Source of the DNA: Sphaerisporangium sp. TRM90804
GTDB taxonomy: Bacteria > Actinomycetota > Actinomycetes > Streptosporangiales > Streptosporangiaceae
Length of the DNA stretch: 64,000 nucleotides
NCBI RefSeq assembly: GCF_029846175.1
Contig: NZ_JARWAC010000011.1
Coordinates: 310,001-374,000 of the forward strand
Direction of reading: 5' to 3'
Positions 32,935 through 41,171 of this stretch are shown piece by piece. The notes under the pieces were generated by a model that worked only from the letters and a program-made list of their open reading frames with translations, was not told the DNA's origin and did not search any database. Positions within the stretch are counted from its first letter, which is position 1. Each line of letters begins with the position of its first letter. Position numbers and translations under genes: made by a program.

Positions 32935-33528
32935 TCAGGTCGCCGGGATGGGGGCGGCGTTGAGGCAGGGGCGGCACATGGGGACGTTCACCAGGCCGGC
33001 GGTGGGGGTCTCGCAGGGGAGTACGCCGACGGCCGTGCCCTCGCAGATGCCCGCGCGGTCGCCGTGCCGGTGCCGGCACAGGCAGTTGCACGCCTGGTGG
33101 ACTTCTCCGTGCTCGCTCGCCCCGATGACGGCGTGTCCCTCGGCGGTGTTGGCGAACTCCACCATTCGCAGTACGGCCGGTGACCGCGCCCACTGGGCGA
33201 CCCCGTGCAACAACGCCGCGGCGACGGGGCGGGCCTGCCGCGGCGCGGCCTGCCCCGCCACGGCACGCTCCGCCGGCCTCCGCGCGGCCCCGGGGTTCGC
33301 GTGGCCTTCCGCCGGCCTTCGCGTGGCCCCCGGCTCCTCGGGGGTTTCGATCGTGCTCCGCGCGGCCCCGCGTTCCACGAAGCCTTCGGCTGGTCTGCGC
33401 GCGGGCCCGGGGGTGGCGGGGTCGGGGCGCTTGGGGGGTGTGGCGGTCCACACCATGGCGTCTTCGCTGCCGTGCCAGTCGGCGATGACGTCGTCTATCG
33501 CCGCCAAGGTGTCCTCGGGGTCCCGCAT
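32935..33528 (-). CDS. Uncharacterised protein with Pro/Ala-rich repeats and a Cys-rich C-terminus
   Basis: The protein is 197 aa from the ATG at 33528; ATG 33552 is also possible. It starts DPEDTLAAIDDVIADWHGSE and DAMVWTATPP. It then has a low-complexity stretch with recurring PG-x(2-3)-RRPAEG units (about residues 40-100). A conserved-looking end follows: AALLHGVAQWARSPAVLRMV, then CNCLCRHRHGDRAGICEG and MCRPCLNAAP. The eight clustered cysteines suggest a metal-binding (zinc or Fe-S) site. I do not recognise the family. Confidence 0.65.
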   Translation of the reverse strand: MRDPEDTLAAIDDVIADWHGSEDAMVWTATPPKRPDPATPGPARRPAEGFVERGAARSTIETPEEPGATRRPAEGHANPGAARRPAERAVAGQAAPRQARPVAAALLHGVAQWARSPAVLRMVEFANTAEGHAVIGASEHGEVHQACNCLCRHRHGDRAGICEGTAVGVLPCETPTAGLVNVPMCRPCLNAAPIPAT

Positions 33529-33755
33529 GGCTTGATTCTCGCGCACGAGCAAGATCCAGTGGAGGTGTCAGCGGTCACGTTCCACGGCCGGTTCCGCACG
33601 CGTTGAGCCCGGCGCCGGCGCGGTCACAGCCCGGGCGTCGTACGGTTACAGCGGGGCGCCGGAGGGCCCCGGGGCAAGGCGCACGCTCGGTGTGGTTCCC
33701 GGTGTCGCGGGAGGCTGCTCAGAGAGTGAGTGCGTCTCGCCGACGGGGAGGCGGT

Positions 33756-34694
33756 TCAGAGGGTGGGGTGGATCTCGCCGACGGGAAGGCCGCCGCCCAG
33801 CACCGGGACGGTCGTGTACGCCTCGGCTCCGGTGACGTCCGCGCCCAGGGCGGACAGGGCGGCGAGGGCGATGGCGGACGTGGCGCGCGGGCCGCCGTCG
33901 ATGACCTTCACGGCGACGGCGTGCCCGTGCGGCGTGGCCGCGACCAGGACGCCTTCGGCGCCGCCCTTCACGATCGAGCCCGGGAGCGCGCGCATCAGCT
34001 CGGTGTTGAGGTGGCCGGTGCCGCCGACGTACTCGGGGTGGCGGTGCATCGCGTCGGCGACCGCGCGCTCGGGGCTGCCCGGCGCGGCGGTCGCGAGGGA
34101 GCGGACGGCTCGGGCCAGGCCGGTGAGGGTCATCGCGAACAGGGGCGCGCCGCAGCCGTCGACCGCCGTGTGCGGGGTCTTCTCGCCCGACAGGTCCTGG
34201 ACGGCCGTGCGGACCCGCTGCTGCAGCGGGTGGCCGGGGTCGAGGTAGGACGCGGTGTCCCAGCCCGACGCGGCGCAGGCCGCCAGCATCGCGGCGTGCT
34301 TGCCCGAGCAGTTCATGCGCACCCGGGAGGCGCTCTCACCCGAGCGGATCAGGGCGGCCCGGGTCGCCCCGTCCTCCGGCCAGTCGGCCGGGCAGCGCAG
34401 GGCGGAGAGGTCCAGCCCCGCCTCGTGGAGCATCCCGGTGACCAGCGTGACGTGGAGGTCCTCGCCGGTGTGGCTGCCCGCCGCGATCGCCAGGCTCGGG
34501 CCCGCCAGCGGTGCGCCGGAGGTGAGGCAGGCCAGGGCCTGGAAGGGCTTGGCCGACGAGCGCGGGAGCATGGGGGCGTCGGGCGCGCCCAGGGCGAGCG
34601 CGAGGCGGCCGTCCGGAGCCAGGCCGGCGACGCTGCCGAAGTGGACGCTCTCGGTGAAACCCGACCGGACGACCTCCGCCAGGGGCGCGTACAT
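33756..34694 (-). CDS. L-asparaginase (AnsA/L-asparaginase II type)
   Basis: The protein is 312 aa from the ATG at 34694, with AAAGG eight bases upstream. The motifs of the Rhizobium-type asparaginase family are present: PRSSAKPFQAL (Ser-x-x-Lys), AAGSHTGEDLHV, RMNCSGKHAAMLAAC and VDGCGAP. This is not the classical threonine-dyad family. The enzyme hydrolyses asparagine to aspartate and ammonia. It lies downstream of an amino-acid ABC uptake operon on the same strand after a 208-bp gap, so the pair probably imports and deamidates asparagine or a related amide. Confidence 0.9.
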   Translation of the reverse strand: MYAPLAEVVRSGFTESVHFGSVAGLAPDGRLALALGAPDAPMLPRSSAKPFQALACLTSGAPLAGPSLAIAAGSHTGEDLHVTLVTGMLHEAGLDLSALRCPADWPEDGATRAALIRSGESASRVRMNCSGKHAAMLAACAASGWDTASYLDPGHPLQQRVRTAVQDLSGEKTPHTAVDGCGAPLFAMTLTGLARAVRSLATAAPGSPERAVADAMHRHPEYVGGTGHLNTELMRALPGSIVKGGAEGVLVAATPHGHAVAVKVIDGGPRATSAIALAALSALGADVTGAEAYTTVPVLGGGLPVGEIHPTL

Positions 34695-34902
34695 ACTGGG
34701 GCCTTTCTGGTTCACTGCGCGTTACTCACGTCACATACGGCACTTACGGCGACGAGGGCCGGGGCCGCGTCCATGCCGGGGTCCTTCGGGGCGCGCGGCG
34801 GTCCTGCGGACGGCCTCGGCCGGGGGAGCGTACCCGTCGCGGCAGGGGAGGTTCGCGGGACGGCCTCGGCCGGCGGCTCGTGCGTCTCGGGGCGAACGAG
34901 CC

Positions 34903-35757
34903 TCATGCCCGCGCCTGCCGGGACTCCAGCGTGCGGGCCAGTTTGGACAGCGACGCGTTGACCACGAGGTAGACGAGCGCGACGACGATGTACGTCTGGA
35001 TGAGCAGGTGGTTGTAGTTGGCCAGCACCTTGCCGCTGTACAGCAGCTCGGCGTAGCTGACCACGAAGCCGAGGGAGGTGTCCTTGAGCAGGCCGACCGA
35101 CTGGCTGACGATCGACGGGAGCACCCGTCGGGCGGCCTGCGGCAGCACGATCATGCGCATCGTCCGGCCGCGGGTCAGGCCGATCGCCAGCCCGGCCTCG
35201 GTCTGGCCGCGGTCGACCGACAGGACGCCGGCGCGGAAGATGCCGGCGAACGCCGCCGCGTTGGAGACCGCGAGCGGCACGACCAGCTTCCAGAACAGCG
35301 GCAGGTCCAGGCCGTACCTGGGCAGGGCGAACAGCACCACGTACACCAGCAGCAGCGCGGGGACCGTCCGCACGACCTCGATGTACGCCGCCGACGCCCA
35401 GCGCACGGGCCGCCGCGACGACAGCCGGCCGAGCGCGAGCACCAGCCCGCCGGCCATGGCCAGCGCGGCCGACACCACGGCCGCCAGCAGGGTGGACCAC
35501 AGCCCGTTCAGCAGGTAGCGCCACATGGGCCAGGTCGCGTACGGCTGCCAGCGGGCCGCGTCGAGCTGGCCGGCGGCGGCGAACTGGCGCACGGCGAGCA
35601 GCAGCAGCGCGAGCACGGCGAGCGAGGCGACGACGGTGGCGACGCGGATGCGGCGCCGCGCGCGCGGCCCCGGCTCGTCGAACAGCAGGCGGGCGGGCGC
35701 GCCCCCCTTCGCCGCGGCGAGCCCCTTCCCCCGGGCGAAGGCCATGAGGTTCGTCAT
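34903..35757 (-). CDS. Polar amino-acid ABC transporter permease (HisM/GltK type)
   Basis: The 284-aa protein has five or six membrane segments and the permease EAA-type motif RAGVLSVDRGQTEAGLAIGL, followed by VLPQAARRVLPSIVSQ. Its ATG overlaps the stop of the preceding permease by four bases. The N-terminal ~40 residues are a basic cytoplasmic extension. It forms the heterodimeric channel with the 35754 gene product. The asparaginase gene follows. Confidence 0.92.
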   Translation of the reverse strand: MTNLMAFARGKGLAAAKGGAPARLLFDEPGPRARRRIRVATVVASLAVLALLLLAVRQFAAAGQLDAARWQPYATWPMWRYLLNGLWSTLLAAVVSAALAMAGGLVLALGRLSSRRPVRWASAAYIEVVRTVPALLLVYVVLFALPRYGLDLPLFWKLVVPLAVSNAAAFAGIFRAGVLSVDRGQTEAGLAIGLTRGRTMRMIVLPQAARRVLPSIVSQSVGLLKDTSLGFVVSYAELLYSGKVLANYNHLLIQTYIVVALVYLVVNASLSKLARTLESRQARA

Positions 35758-36398
35758 CGGACGATCGCCAGCCTGCGCTCCAGCACGCCGGTGACGTAGC
35801 CGGCGACCGACGCCAGGAGCATGTACGCCACGCCCGCCCCCACGAAGATCGGGATCGGCTGCGCCTCGATGAGGTTGACCCGGTTGGCGGCGGCGGTCAG
35901 CTCCACGACGCCGACGGCGGCGGCCAGCGAGGTGTTCATCGTGAGCATGATGACGATGTTCCCGAGGGGCTGGACGACGGTGGCGAGCGCCTGGGGCAGC
36001 ACCACGTGCCGCAGGGACGCGGTGAAGGTCAGCCCGAGGGCGCGCGCCGCCTCACCCTGCCCGGCGGCGACCGAGTTGATCCCCGACCGCAGCGCCTCGG
36101 CGACGTAGGCCGCCTGGTAGAGCGCGATCACCACCACGGCGGTGGTGAACAGCCCCGCCTGGACGCCGATCTCCGGCAGTCCGAAGACGGCCAGGATCAG
36201 CAGGACCAGGAGGGGGATGTTCTGCAGCGTCTCGACGTAGACCGTCCCGGCGGCGCGCAGCACGGGAACCGGGCTGACACGCGCCGTGGCCACGACGGCG
36301 CCGATCGCGAACGCCCCCGCGAGCGCGAGCAGCGTGAGCCGCAGTGTGACGACCAGGCCGTCCCACAGTGCCGGGAGGTTGCCGGACAGGGCGTCCAT
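35754..36398 (-). CDS. Polar amino-acid ABC transporter permease (GluC/GltJ type)
   Basis: The 214-aa inner-membrane permease has five membrane segments. The cytoplasmic loop EALRSGINSVAAGQGEAARA, followed by VVLPQALATVVQPLGN, contacts the ATPase. It lies between the binding protein (13-bp gap) and the second permease (four-base overlap). No ATP-binding subunit gene is in this operon or elsewhere in the window, so a shared ATPase encoded elsewhere must be assumed. Confidence 0.92.
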   Translation of the reverse strand: MDALSGNLPALWDGLVVTLRLTLLALAGAFAIGAVVATARVSPVPVLRAAGTVYVETLQNIPLLVLLILAVFGLPEIGVQAGLFTTAVVVIALYQAAYVAEALRSGINSVAAGQGEAARALGLTFTASLRHVVLPQALATVVQPLGNIVIMLTMNTSLAAAVGVVELTAAANRVNLIEAQPIPIFVGAGVAYMLLASVAGYVTGVLERRLAIVR

Positions 36399-36411
36399 CG
36401 GGGACGGCCGC

Positions 36412-37365
36412 CTACGATCCGGGGACCGAGCCGATGGCGGGCGGCGCCGGGGCCTCGCCCTGCACGACCGTGCCGATCGAGTTCTTCCACGCCTGCTGCC
36501 ACAGGCCGGCGTCCTGGATCTTCTTCAGCCAGCCGTTGACGAACGTCTTCATCTGGTCGTCGGCGTGCTTGAGGCCGATGCCGTACGGGTCGGTCGTGAA
36601 CGGCTCGCCGACCACCTGCAGGTCGGGGTCGCTCTTGCCGTTGGCGACCAGGAGCGACTGGTCCTGCACGTAGGCGACGCCCCGGCCCTGCTTGAGCGCC
36701 TGCACGCACTCGGGGTCGCTGCCGAAGGTGACGATCTCGGCGTTGGGCGCGACCTTCTTGATGGCGGGGATGGCCGGGGTGTTGGCGCCGGCGATGACGG
36801 TCTTGCCGTCCAGGTCCTCGGGCTTGGTGATGCCCGTGATGCCCTTCTTGACCGCCACGGCGAGGCCGGAGGTGTAGTACGGGCCGGCGAAGGCGACCTG
36901 CTCCGCCCGCTCCGGGGTGATCGTGTAGGTCTGGAAGACCACGTCGACGGTGCCGTTGGAGAGCAGCGCCTCGCGCGTCTCCGACGCCGAGTTGACGATC
37001 TTCACCTTGGGCCGGCCGATGATGTACTTGGCCAGCATCTTGCCGAGGTCGGCGTCGAAGCCCTCGACCTGCCCGGTCACGGGGTTCTGCTGCGAGAGCA
37101 GGGGCGCGTCGAGCGAGCCGCCGACGATCAGCTCGCCGCGCTGCTTGATCTTCTCCATCGTCGAGCCGGGAAGGATCTCCGAGGCCGCGGCGACCGGGGC
37201 GTTCGCGAAGGCGTCGGCGGCGGCCGTCTCGGGGGCGCCCGCGCCGGGGGGTACGGCGGGGGAGCCGCCCTCGGCCGAGCACGCGGCCATTGCACTCATC
37301 GACACGACGGCAGCCACGGTCAGCGCCGCGCGGCGCATGCGTGACAGTGCGGGAGCGTGCACCAT
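36412..37365 (-). CDS. Polar amino-acid ABC transporter substrate-binding lipoprotein
   Basis: The protein is 317 aa from the ATG at 37365, which has GGAATGGAG six bases upstream; ATG 37377 is an alternative. The signal peptide ends in a lipobox, MSAMAAC (Cys29). The SBP_bac_3 fold follows, with IKQRGELIVGGSLDAPLLSQ, VEGFDADLGKMLAKYI, FAGPYYTSGLAVAVKKG and VAYVQDQSLLV. This family binds glutamate, aspartate, asparagine or similar. It is the first gene of the operon and is divergent from a ROK regulator. Confidence 0.92.
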   Translation of the reverse strand: MVHAPALSRMRRAALTVAAVVSMSAMAACSAEGGSPAVPPGAGAPETAAADAFANAPVAAASEILPGSTMEKIKQRGELIVGGSLDAPLLSQQNPVTGQVEGFDADLGKMLAKYIIGRPKVKIVNSASETREALLSNGTVDVVFQTYTITPERAEQVAFAGPYYTSGLAVAVKKGITGITKPEDLDGKTVIAGANTPAIPAIKKVAPNAEIVTFGSDPECVQALKQGRGVAYVQDQSLLVANGKSDPDLQVVGEPFTTDPYGIGLKHADDQMKTFVNGWLKKIQDAGLWQQAWKNSIGTVVQGEAPAPPAIGSVPGS

Positions 37366-37410
37366 CACCAACTCCATTCCTCGCAGAGCCGCCCTTGGGG
37401 ACGGCCTTAC

Positions 37411-37436
37411 CATTCGACTTCATTCGGAATCGAATG
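37411..37436. promoter_or_regulatory. CATTCG inverted-repeat operator candidate
   Basis: CATTCGA (37411-37417) and TCGAATG (37430-37436) are a perfect inverted repeat, and an additional CATTCG (37421-37426) pairs with the same right arm four bases away. It lies between the divergent amino-acid importer and the ROK gene, 46 bp before the binding-protein start. Confidence 0.6.
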
Positions 37437-37465
37437 TTTACGGACTTTAGGGGCCGATATCGACG

Positions 37466-37493
37466 TAAGTCAACACATTGCCGGATTAAGTCA
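37466..37493. promoter_or_regulatory. TAAGTCA direct repeat upstream of the ROK gene
   Basis: TAAGTCA occurs at 37466-37472 and 37487-37493, exactly 21 bp (two helical turns) apart and ten bases before the ROK start codon. The spacing suits two bound proteins on one DNA face. Confidence 0.5.
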
Positions 37494-37502
37494 CGCCGTG
37501 GT

Positions 37503-38660
37503 ATGCATCTCCCTGTGCCAGGCAAAGGTGAGCTCCTCCGACTCGTCGCCCTCGGCCACGCGGAGTCACGCGCCGATCTCGCCAGGCATTCCGGCCTCGC
37601 CCCGTCGAGCGTCTCGCTGCGGGTCGAGGAGCTGATCGAGGCCGGGCTGCTCCAGGAGGAGGGCGCGGGAGCCTCCAGGGGAGGCCGGCGTCCCCGGCGA
37701 CTGCGGCTGGCGCCCCAGGCCGGGCTCCTGGCGATCGCCGACCTCGGCAGCCACCACGTCCGCCTCGGTCTCGCCGACCTCAGCGGCACGCCGCTCGCCG
37801 TCGTCGAGCACCCCTGCGACATAGCGGCCGGCGCCGAGCCCACGCTCGACTGGATCTGCGACCGGCTGGAGGAGCTGGTCGCGGCGCGGGGCGACGGGCT
37901 GCCCGTGCGCGGCGTGGGCATCGGCGTCCCCGGCCCCGTCGACCCGGCCGAGGGCACGGTCATCTCGCCTTCGCGCATGCCGGGCTGGAGCGAGTACCCG
38001 GTCCGCGCGCACCTGTCGGCCCGTTTCGGCGTCCCGATCCTCGTCGAGAACGACGCCAACCTGATGGCCGCGGGGGAGTACCTGGCCTGGCCCGGCTGCG
38101 AGAACCTCATGGTCCTCAAGGTCGGCACCGGCATAGGGTGCGGGATCATCGCCGGCGGCCGGCTGCACCGGGGCCGCGGGGCGGCCGGCGACATCAGCCA
38201 CGTCCGCGTACGCGCGGACGCCTCGGTGATGTGCTCGTGCGGCCACTCCGACTGCCTGGAGGCGTACGCCAGCGGCGCCGCGCTGATGGCCGCGCTGGCC
38301 GCCCAGGGCGTCGAGGTCGCCCACCCCTCGCGCATCGCCGACCTGGCCGCCGACGGCGTGCCGCAGGCCACCAACCTCGTGCGCGGCGCGGGCCGCCTCA
38401 TCGGCGACGTGCTCACCGCGCTGGTCAACTTCTTCAACCCCGACGCCGTGGTCATCGGGGGCAGCCTGTCGGCCGCCGAACAGCTCATCGCCGCCGTCCG
38501 CGGCGCGGTCTACGAACGCTGCCTGCCCCTGGCGACCCGGGACCTGAAGATCGACGTCACCCGCGCCGGCCCCGACGCCGCCATCCTCGGCGCCGGCTCC
38601 CTCCTGCTGGACGCCGTCCTCGCCGACGCCTGGGTGGAGCAGACCGCCCCCCGCCCCTGA
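37503..38660 (+). CDS. ROK-family transcriptional regulator
   Basis: The protein is 385 aa from the ATG at 37503. An N-terminal winged HTH (LLRLVALGHAESRADLARHS then GLAPSSVSLRVEELIEAGLL) is joined to a ROK/sugar-kinase-like domain with GVGIGVPGPVD and VENDANLMAAGEY, then VLKVGTGIGCGIIAGG. It retains the zinc-type motif CSCGHSDCLEAYASG, which usually marks regulators and glucokinases. The position divergent from the amino-acid importer suggests it represses that operon in response to a sugar or sugar phosphate, which is an inference. Confidence 0.9.
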   Translation: MHLPVPGKGELLRLVALGHAESRADLARHSGLAPSSVSLRVEELIEAGLLQEEGAGASRGGRRPRRLRLAPQAGLLAIADLGSHHVRLGLADLSGTPLAVVEHPCDIAAGAEPTLDWICDRLEELVAARGDGLPVRGVGIGVPGPVDPAEGTVISPSRMPGWSEYPVRAHLSARFGVPILVENDANLMAAGEYLAWPGCENLMVLKVGTGIGCGIIAGGRLHRGRGAAGDISHVRVRADASVMCSCGHSDCLEAYASGAALMAALAAQGVEVAHPSRIADLAADGVPQATNLVRGAGRLIGDVLTALVNFFNPDAVVIGGSLSAAEQLIAAVRGAVYERCLPLATRDLKIDVTRAGPDAAILGAGSLLLDAVLADAWVEQTAPRP

Positions 38661-38672
38661 GGCCGGGGGGCG
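38645..38672. terminator. Hairpin overlapping the ROK stop codon
   Basis: CGCCCCCCG (38645-38653) pairs with CGGGGGGCG (38664-38672) over a 10-nt loop containing the TGA stop. It could end both the ROK transcript and the convergent one. Confidence 0.65.
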
Positions 38673-38757
38673 AGGGCCCGGCCGTCAGTAGGCGACGGTG
38701 AAGCGGCGGCGGTGGTGCTTGGGGGTTTCGATCTCGTCCAGGAGGGCCGGGAGACGG

Positions 38758-39408
38758 TCAGCCGGCCCTCGTGGCCGCGTGCTCCCGGGCGGTGCGCAGG
38801 GCGCCGAGGAACGCCTCGACGGGCTGCGCGCCGGAGATGCCGTAGGTGCGGTCGAGCACGAAGAAGGGCACGCCGGTCGCGCCGAGCGCCCGCGCCTGGT
38901 TGACGTCCTCCATGACCTCGCGGCTGTACGCGTCGCCGGCCAGCACGCGGCGGGCCTCCCCGGCCGGGACGCCGACCTCCGCGCCGAGCCGGACGAGCGT
39001 CTCGGCGTCGTCGACGACCTCGCCCTCGACCAGGTTGGCGCGCATGAGCCGCTCGTGCATCTCGGCGCCGATGCCGTGCGTCTTGGCGAGGTGGGTCAGC
39101 CGGTGGGCGTCGAAGGTGTTGGCCATGACCGACCGGTCGAAGTCGTACGCCAGGCCCTCCTCGGCCGCCAGCGCCTTGACGTGCTCGGTCATCCCGCGGA
39201 CCTGCGCGGCGGTGGCCCCGGTCTTCCTGGCGAGCGCCTCGTAGACGGGCTGTCCGAGCCCCTTCGGAAACGAGGGGTCGAGCTGGAAGCTGCGCCACTC
39301 CACCTCGACGTCGCCGGCGTGCTCGAACCCGGCCAGCGCCTTCTCCAGCCGCCGCTTGCCGAGGTAACACCAGGGGCACACGATGTCGGACCACACCTCG
39401 ACCCGCAT
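38758..39408 (-). CDS. DsbA-family oxidoreductase (FrnE-like)
   Basis: The protein is 216 aa from the ATG at 39408. It begins with a thioredoxin-fold strand, MRVEVWSDIVCPWCYLGKRR, with the CPWC active site at 11-14, and then carries the FrnE markers FQLDPSFPKG, ANTFDAHRL and GATGVPFFVLDRTYGISGAQ, with the cis-Pro loop GVPFF. It is cytoplasmic, as no signal peptide is present. FrnE-type proteins are thiol isomerase-like and are linked to oxidative stress in some bacteria. It follows a 43-codon gene with 14 bases between them. Confidence 0.92.
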   Translation of the reverse strand: MRVEVWSDIVCPWCYLGKRRLEKALAGFEHAGDVEVEWRSFQLDPSFPKGLGQPVYEALARKTGATAAQVRGMTEHVKALAAEEGLAYDFDRSVMANTFDAHRLTHLAKTHGIGAEMHERLMRANLVEGEVVDDAETLVRLGAEVGVPAGEARRVLAGDAYSREVMEDVNQARALGATGVPFFVLDRTYGISGAQPVEAFLGALRTAREHAATRAG

Positions 39409-39422
39409 CGGCCCGCCCCCGC

Positions 39423-39554
39423 TCACAGCGGGCAGCCTTCGCCCGAGCACGCCGGGGCGTCCTCGGATCCCAGCGTCACCAGCCCCGGCGCCGCGGCGAC
39501 CGGCTCCTCGGCCACGGCGTACGGCCATGCCGCCGCCGGTGTGGACTCGCGCAT
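39423..39554 (-). CDS. 43-aa peptide with C-terminal CxxxxC, upstream of the DsbA-like gene
   Basis: A near-perfect ribosome-binding site, AAGGAGGT, sits five bases before the ATG at 39554. The product, MRESTPAAAWPYAVAEEPVA then AAPGLVTLGSEDAPACSGEG and CPL, ends 14 bases before the FrnE start. The ending GSEDAPAC-x4-CPL resembles short actinomycete peptides ending DAPVC-x3-C-x-hydrophobic (from memory). Two cysteines next to a dithiol oxidoreductase suggest it is a redox substrate or partner (inferred). Confidence 0.7.
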   Translation of the reverse strand: MRESTPAAAWPYAVAEEPVAAAPGLVTLGSEDAPACSGEGCPL

Positions 39555-39566
39555 CAAGACCTCCTT

Positions 39567-39587
39567 GGTTACTTCTTGTGCGTAACC
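39567..39587. promoter_or_regulatory. GGTTAC-N9-GTAACC operator between divergent genes
   Basis: The perfect 6-bp inverted repeat lies immediately upstream of the peptide gene's ribosome-binding site and 45 bp before the HxlR gene. HxlR regulators bind such dyads next to divergently transcribed oxidoreductase genes, so it is the likely binding site of the 39632 gene product. Confidence 0.6.
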
Positions 39588-39631
39588 CCATGATGCGTGA
39601 GTATTGAGGTCAGGCGGAAGGAGGCACTTTC

Positions 39632-40084
39632 ATGTCAGTCACGCACCCCCATGTGCCCAAGGCCCTCGCGGACGACTCCGAGCCCGGCGCCTCCCCGTCG
39701 TCGTCAGCCGTGGCCGCCGGCTTCGAGCTCACCGACGACTGCCCCGTGCGCGACGTCCTCGACCGGGTCGGCGACAAGTGGAGCGTGCTGATCATCGTCC
39801 ACCTCGGCCGCCAGCCCTACCGCTTCGGCGAGCTCCACCGCGCCGTCGAGGGCATCAGCCAGCGCATGCTCACGCTCACCCTGCGCGCCCTGGTACGCGA
39901 CGGCCTGGTGTCCCGCACCCCGTACGCGACCGTCCCGCCCCGCGTCGACTACGAGCTCACCGAACTGGGCCGAACCCTCCTGATCCCGCTCTCGGCCCTC
40001 AACACCTGGGCCACCACCCACCGAGACGCCATCCGCACCGCCCGCGAACGCCACGACCGGGAGGCCGGCGCCGCCGACTCCTGA
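39632..40084 (+). CDS. HxlR-family transcriptional regulator
   Basis: The protein is 150 aa behind AAGGAGG. The winged-helix HxlR signature is clear: CPVRDVLDRVGDKWSVLIIV then HLGRQPYRFGELHRAVEGIS, QRMLTLTLRALVRDGLVSRT and YELTELGRTL. The first Cys (DDCPV) matches the redox-sensing Cys conserved in HxlR/HypR/QorR proteins, so thiol or electrophile sensing is plausible. It is divergent from the peptide-FrnE pair and shares their operator region. Confidence 0.92.
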   Translation: MSVTHPHVPKALADDSEPGASPSSSAVAAGFELTDDCPVRDVLDRVGDKWSVLIIVHLGRQPYRFGELHRAVEGISQRMLTLTLRALVRDGLVSRTPYATVPPRVDYELTELGRTLLIPLSALNTWATTHRDAIRTARERHDREAGAADS

Positions 40085-40144
40085 GGCCGGCGTCCGGCCC
40101 GCCGGCGACCGCATGGGGCCGGCGGGGCCCGGCCGGCCGTCGCG

Positions 40145-41062
40145 TCAGGGGGTGCGCAGTTCGGTGATGAAGGCCTCGGCGGTGTCGAGGAGTTCGGCGC
40201 GGGAGGACGTGGTGGTCTGGGGGTCGATGAAGACCTCGTCGGCGCCTGCATCGGCCGTGGTCCTGAGGTACTCGCAGATCTGCGGGACGGTGCCGGTGGC
40301 GGGGGCGCGGTCGGCGCCGGCGGGGCGGTCGGTGACCTCGGTGTTGGCCCGCAGGACCAGGCGCAGGCTCGACGGGTCGCGGCCGGCCTTCTCGGCGGCG
40401 GCCTGGGCCATGCCCCACAGGGCCGTGAGGTAGGGGAGCGGCATGGCGGCGCCGAGCCAGCCGTCGGCGCGGCGCCCCACCCGTTCGAGGGCGCCGGGGG
40501 AGAATCCGCCGAGCAGGATCGGCGGGCGCGGCTTCTGACGGGGTTTGAGGCCGACATGGGACGGCGGCACCGTCCACCTGGGCCCGTCGTGCTCGACCAC
40601 CTCGGACGTCCAGAGCTTCTCCATCAGGTCGAGCGTCTCCTCCAGCCGCGCGCCCCGGTGCTCCCACGGCACGCCGACGGCGGTGTACTCGTCGCGCAGC
40701 CAGCCGAGGCCGATGCCCACGTCGAGCCGCCCGTCGCTGAGCAGGTCGAGCGAGGTCAGGCTGCGGGCGAGCATGATCGGCGGCTGCCACAGCGCGTTGA
40801 GCGTGCTCGTGCCGAGCCGCACCCGGCGGGTGGCGAGGGCGGCGAGGGTCAGCGCCGACAGCGGGTCGAAACACGTGGCGTACTGCGGCGGCATGACGCC
40901 GTCCACGCTGGGATACGGGTCGCTCGGCGACAGCGGGCCGATGACGCGGTCGCCGGCCCACAGGCTGTCGTAGCCCATGTCCTCCAGGTCGCGACTGACC
41001 TCGGTGATGAGGCCGGGATCGGCGAAGACGCCGTACTGGGGTACGGCGAACCCGATGCGCAT
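40145..41062 (-). CDS. LLM-class F420-dependent oxidoreductase
   Basis: The 305-aa luciferase-like protein begins MRIGFAVPQYGVFADPGLIT and contains DLEDMGYDSLWAGDRV, RVRLGTSTLNALWQPPIMLA, SDGRLDVGIGLGWLRDEYTA and PPILLGGFSPGALERVGRRA. These fit the F420-binding TIM-barrel family of actinomycetes (TIGR03619-like). The electron acceptor substrate is unknown. It is monocistronic and convergent with the HxlR gene. Confidence 0.9.
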   Translation of the reverse strand: MRIGFAVPQYGVFADPGLITEVSRDLEDMGYDSLWAGDRVIGPLSPSDPYPSVDGVMPPQYATCFDPLSALTLAALATRRVRLGTSTLNALWQPPIMLARSLTSLDLLSDGRLDVGIGLGWLRDEYTAVGVPWEHRGARLEETLDLMEKLWTSEVVEHDGPRWTVPPSHVGLKPRQKPRPPILLGGFSPGALERVGRRADGWLGAAMPLPYLTALWGMAQAAAEKAGRDPSSLRLVLRANTEVTDRPAGADRAPATGTVPQICEYLRTTADAGADEVFIDPQTTTSSRAELLDTAEAFITELRTP

Positions 41063-41171
41063 GCGGTGGCTCCCTCGACTCGGTGACGCTGCCGGGACGC
41101 CGCGGCCCTGTGCCGGCGGCCGTGCGCGGCGTCCCGGACGACACTAGATCAACGCCGGGGCCGGTCGTCCG

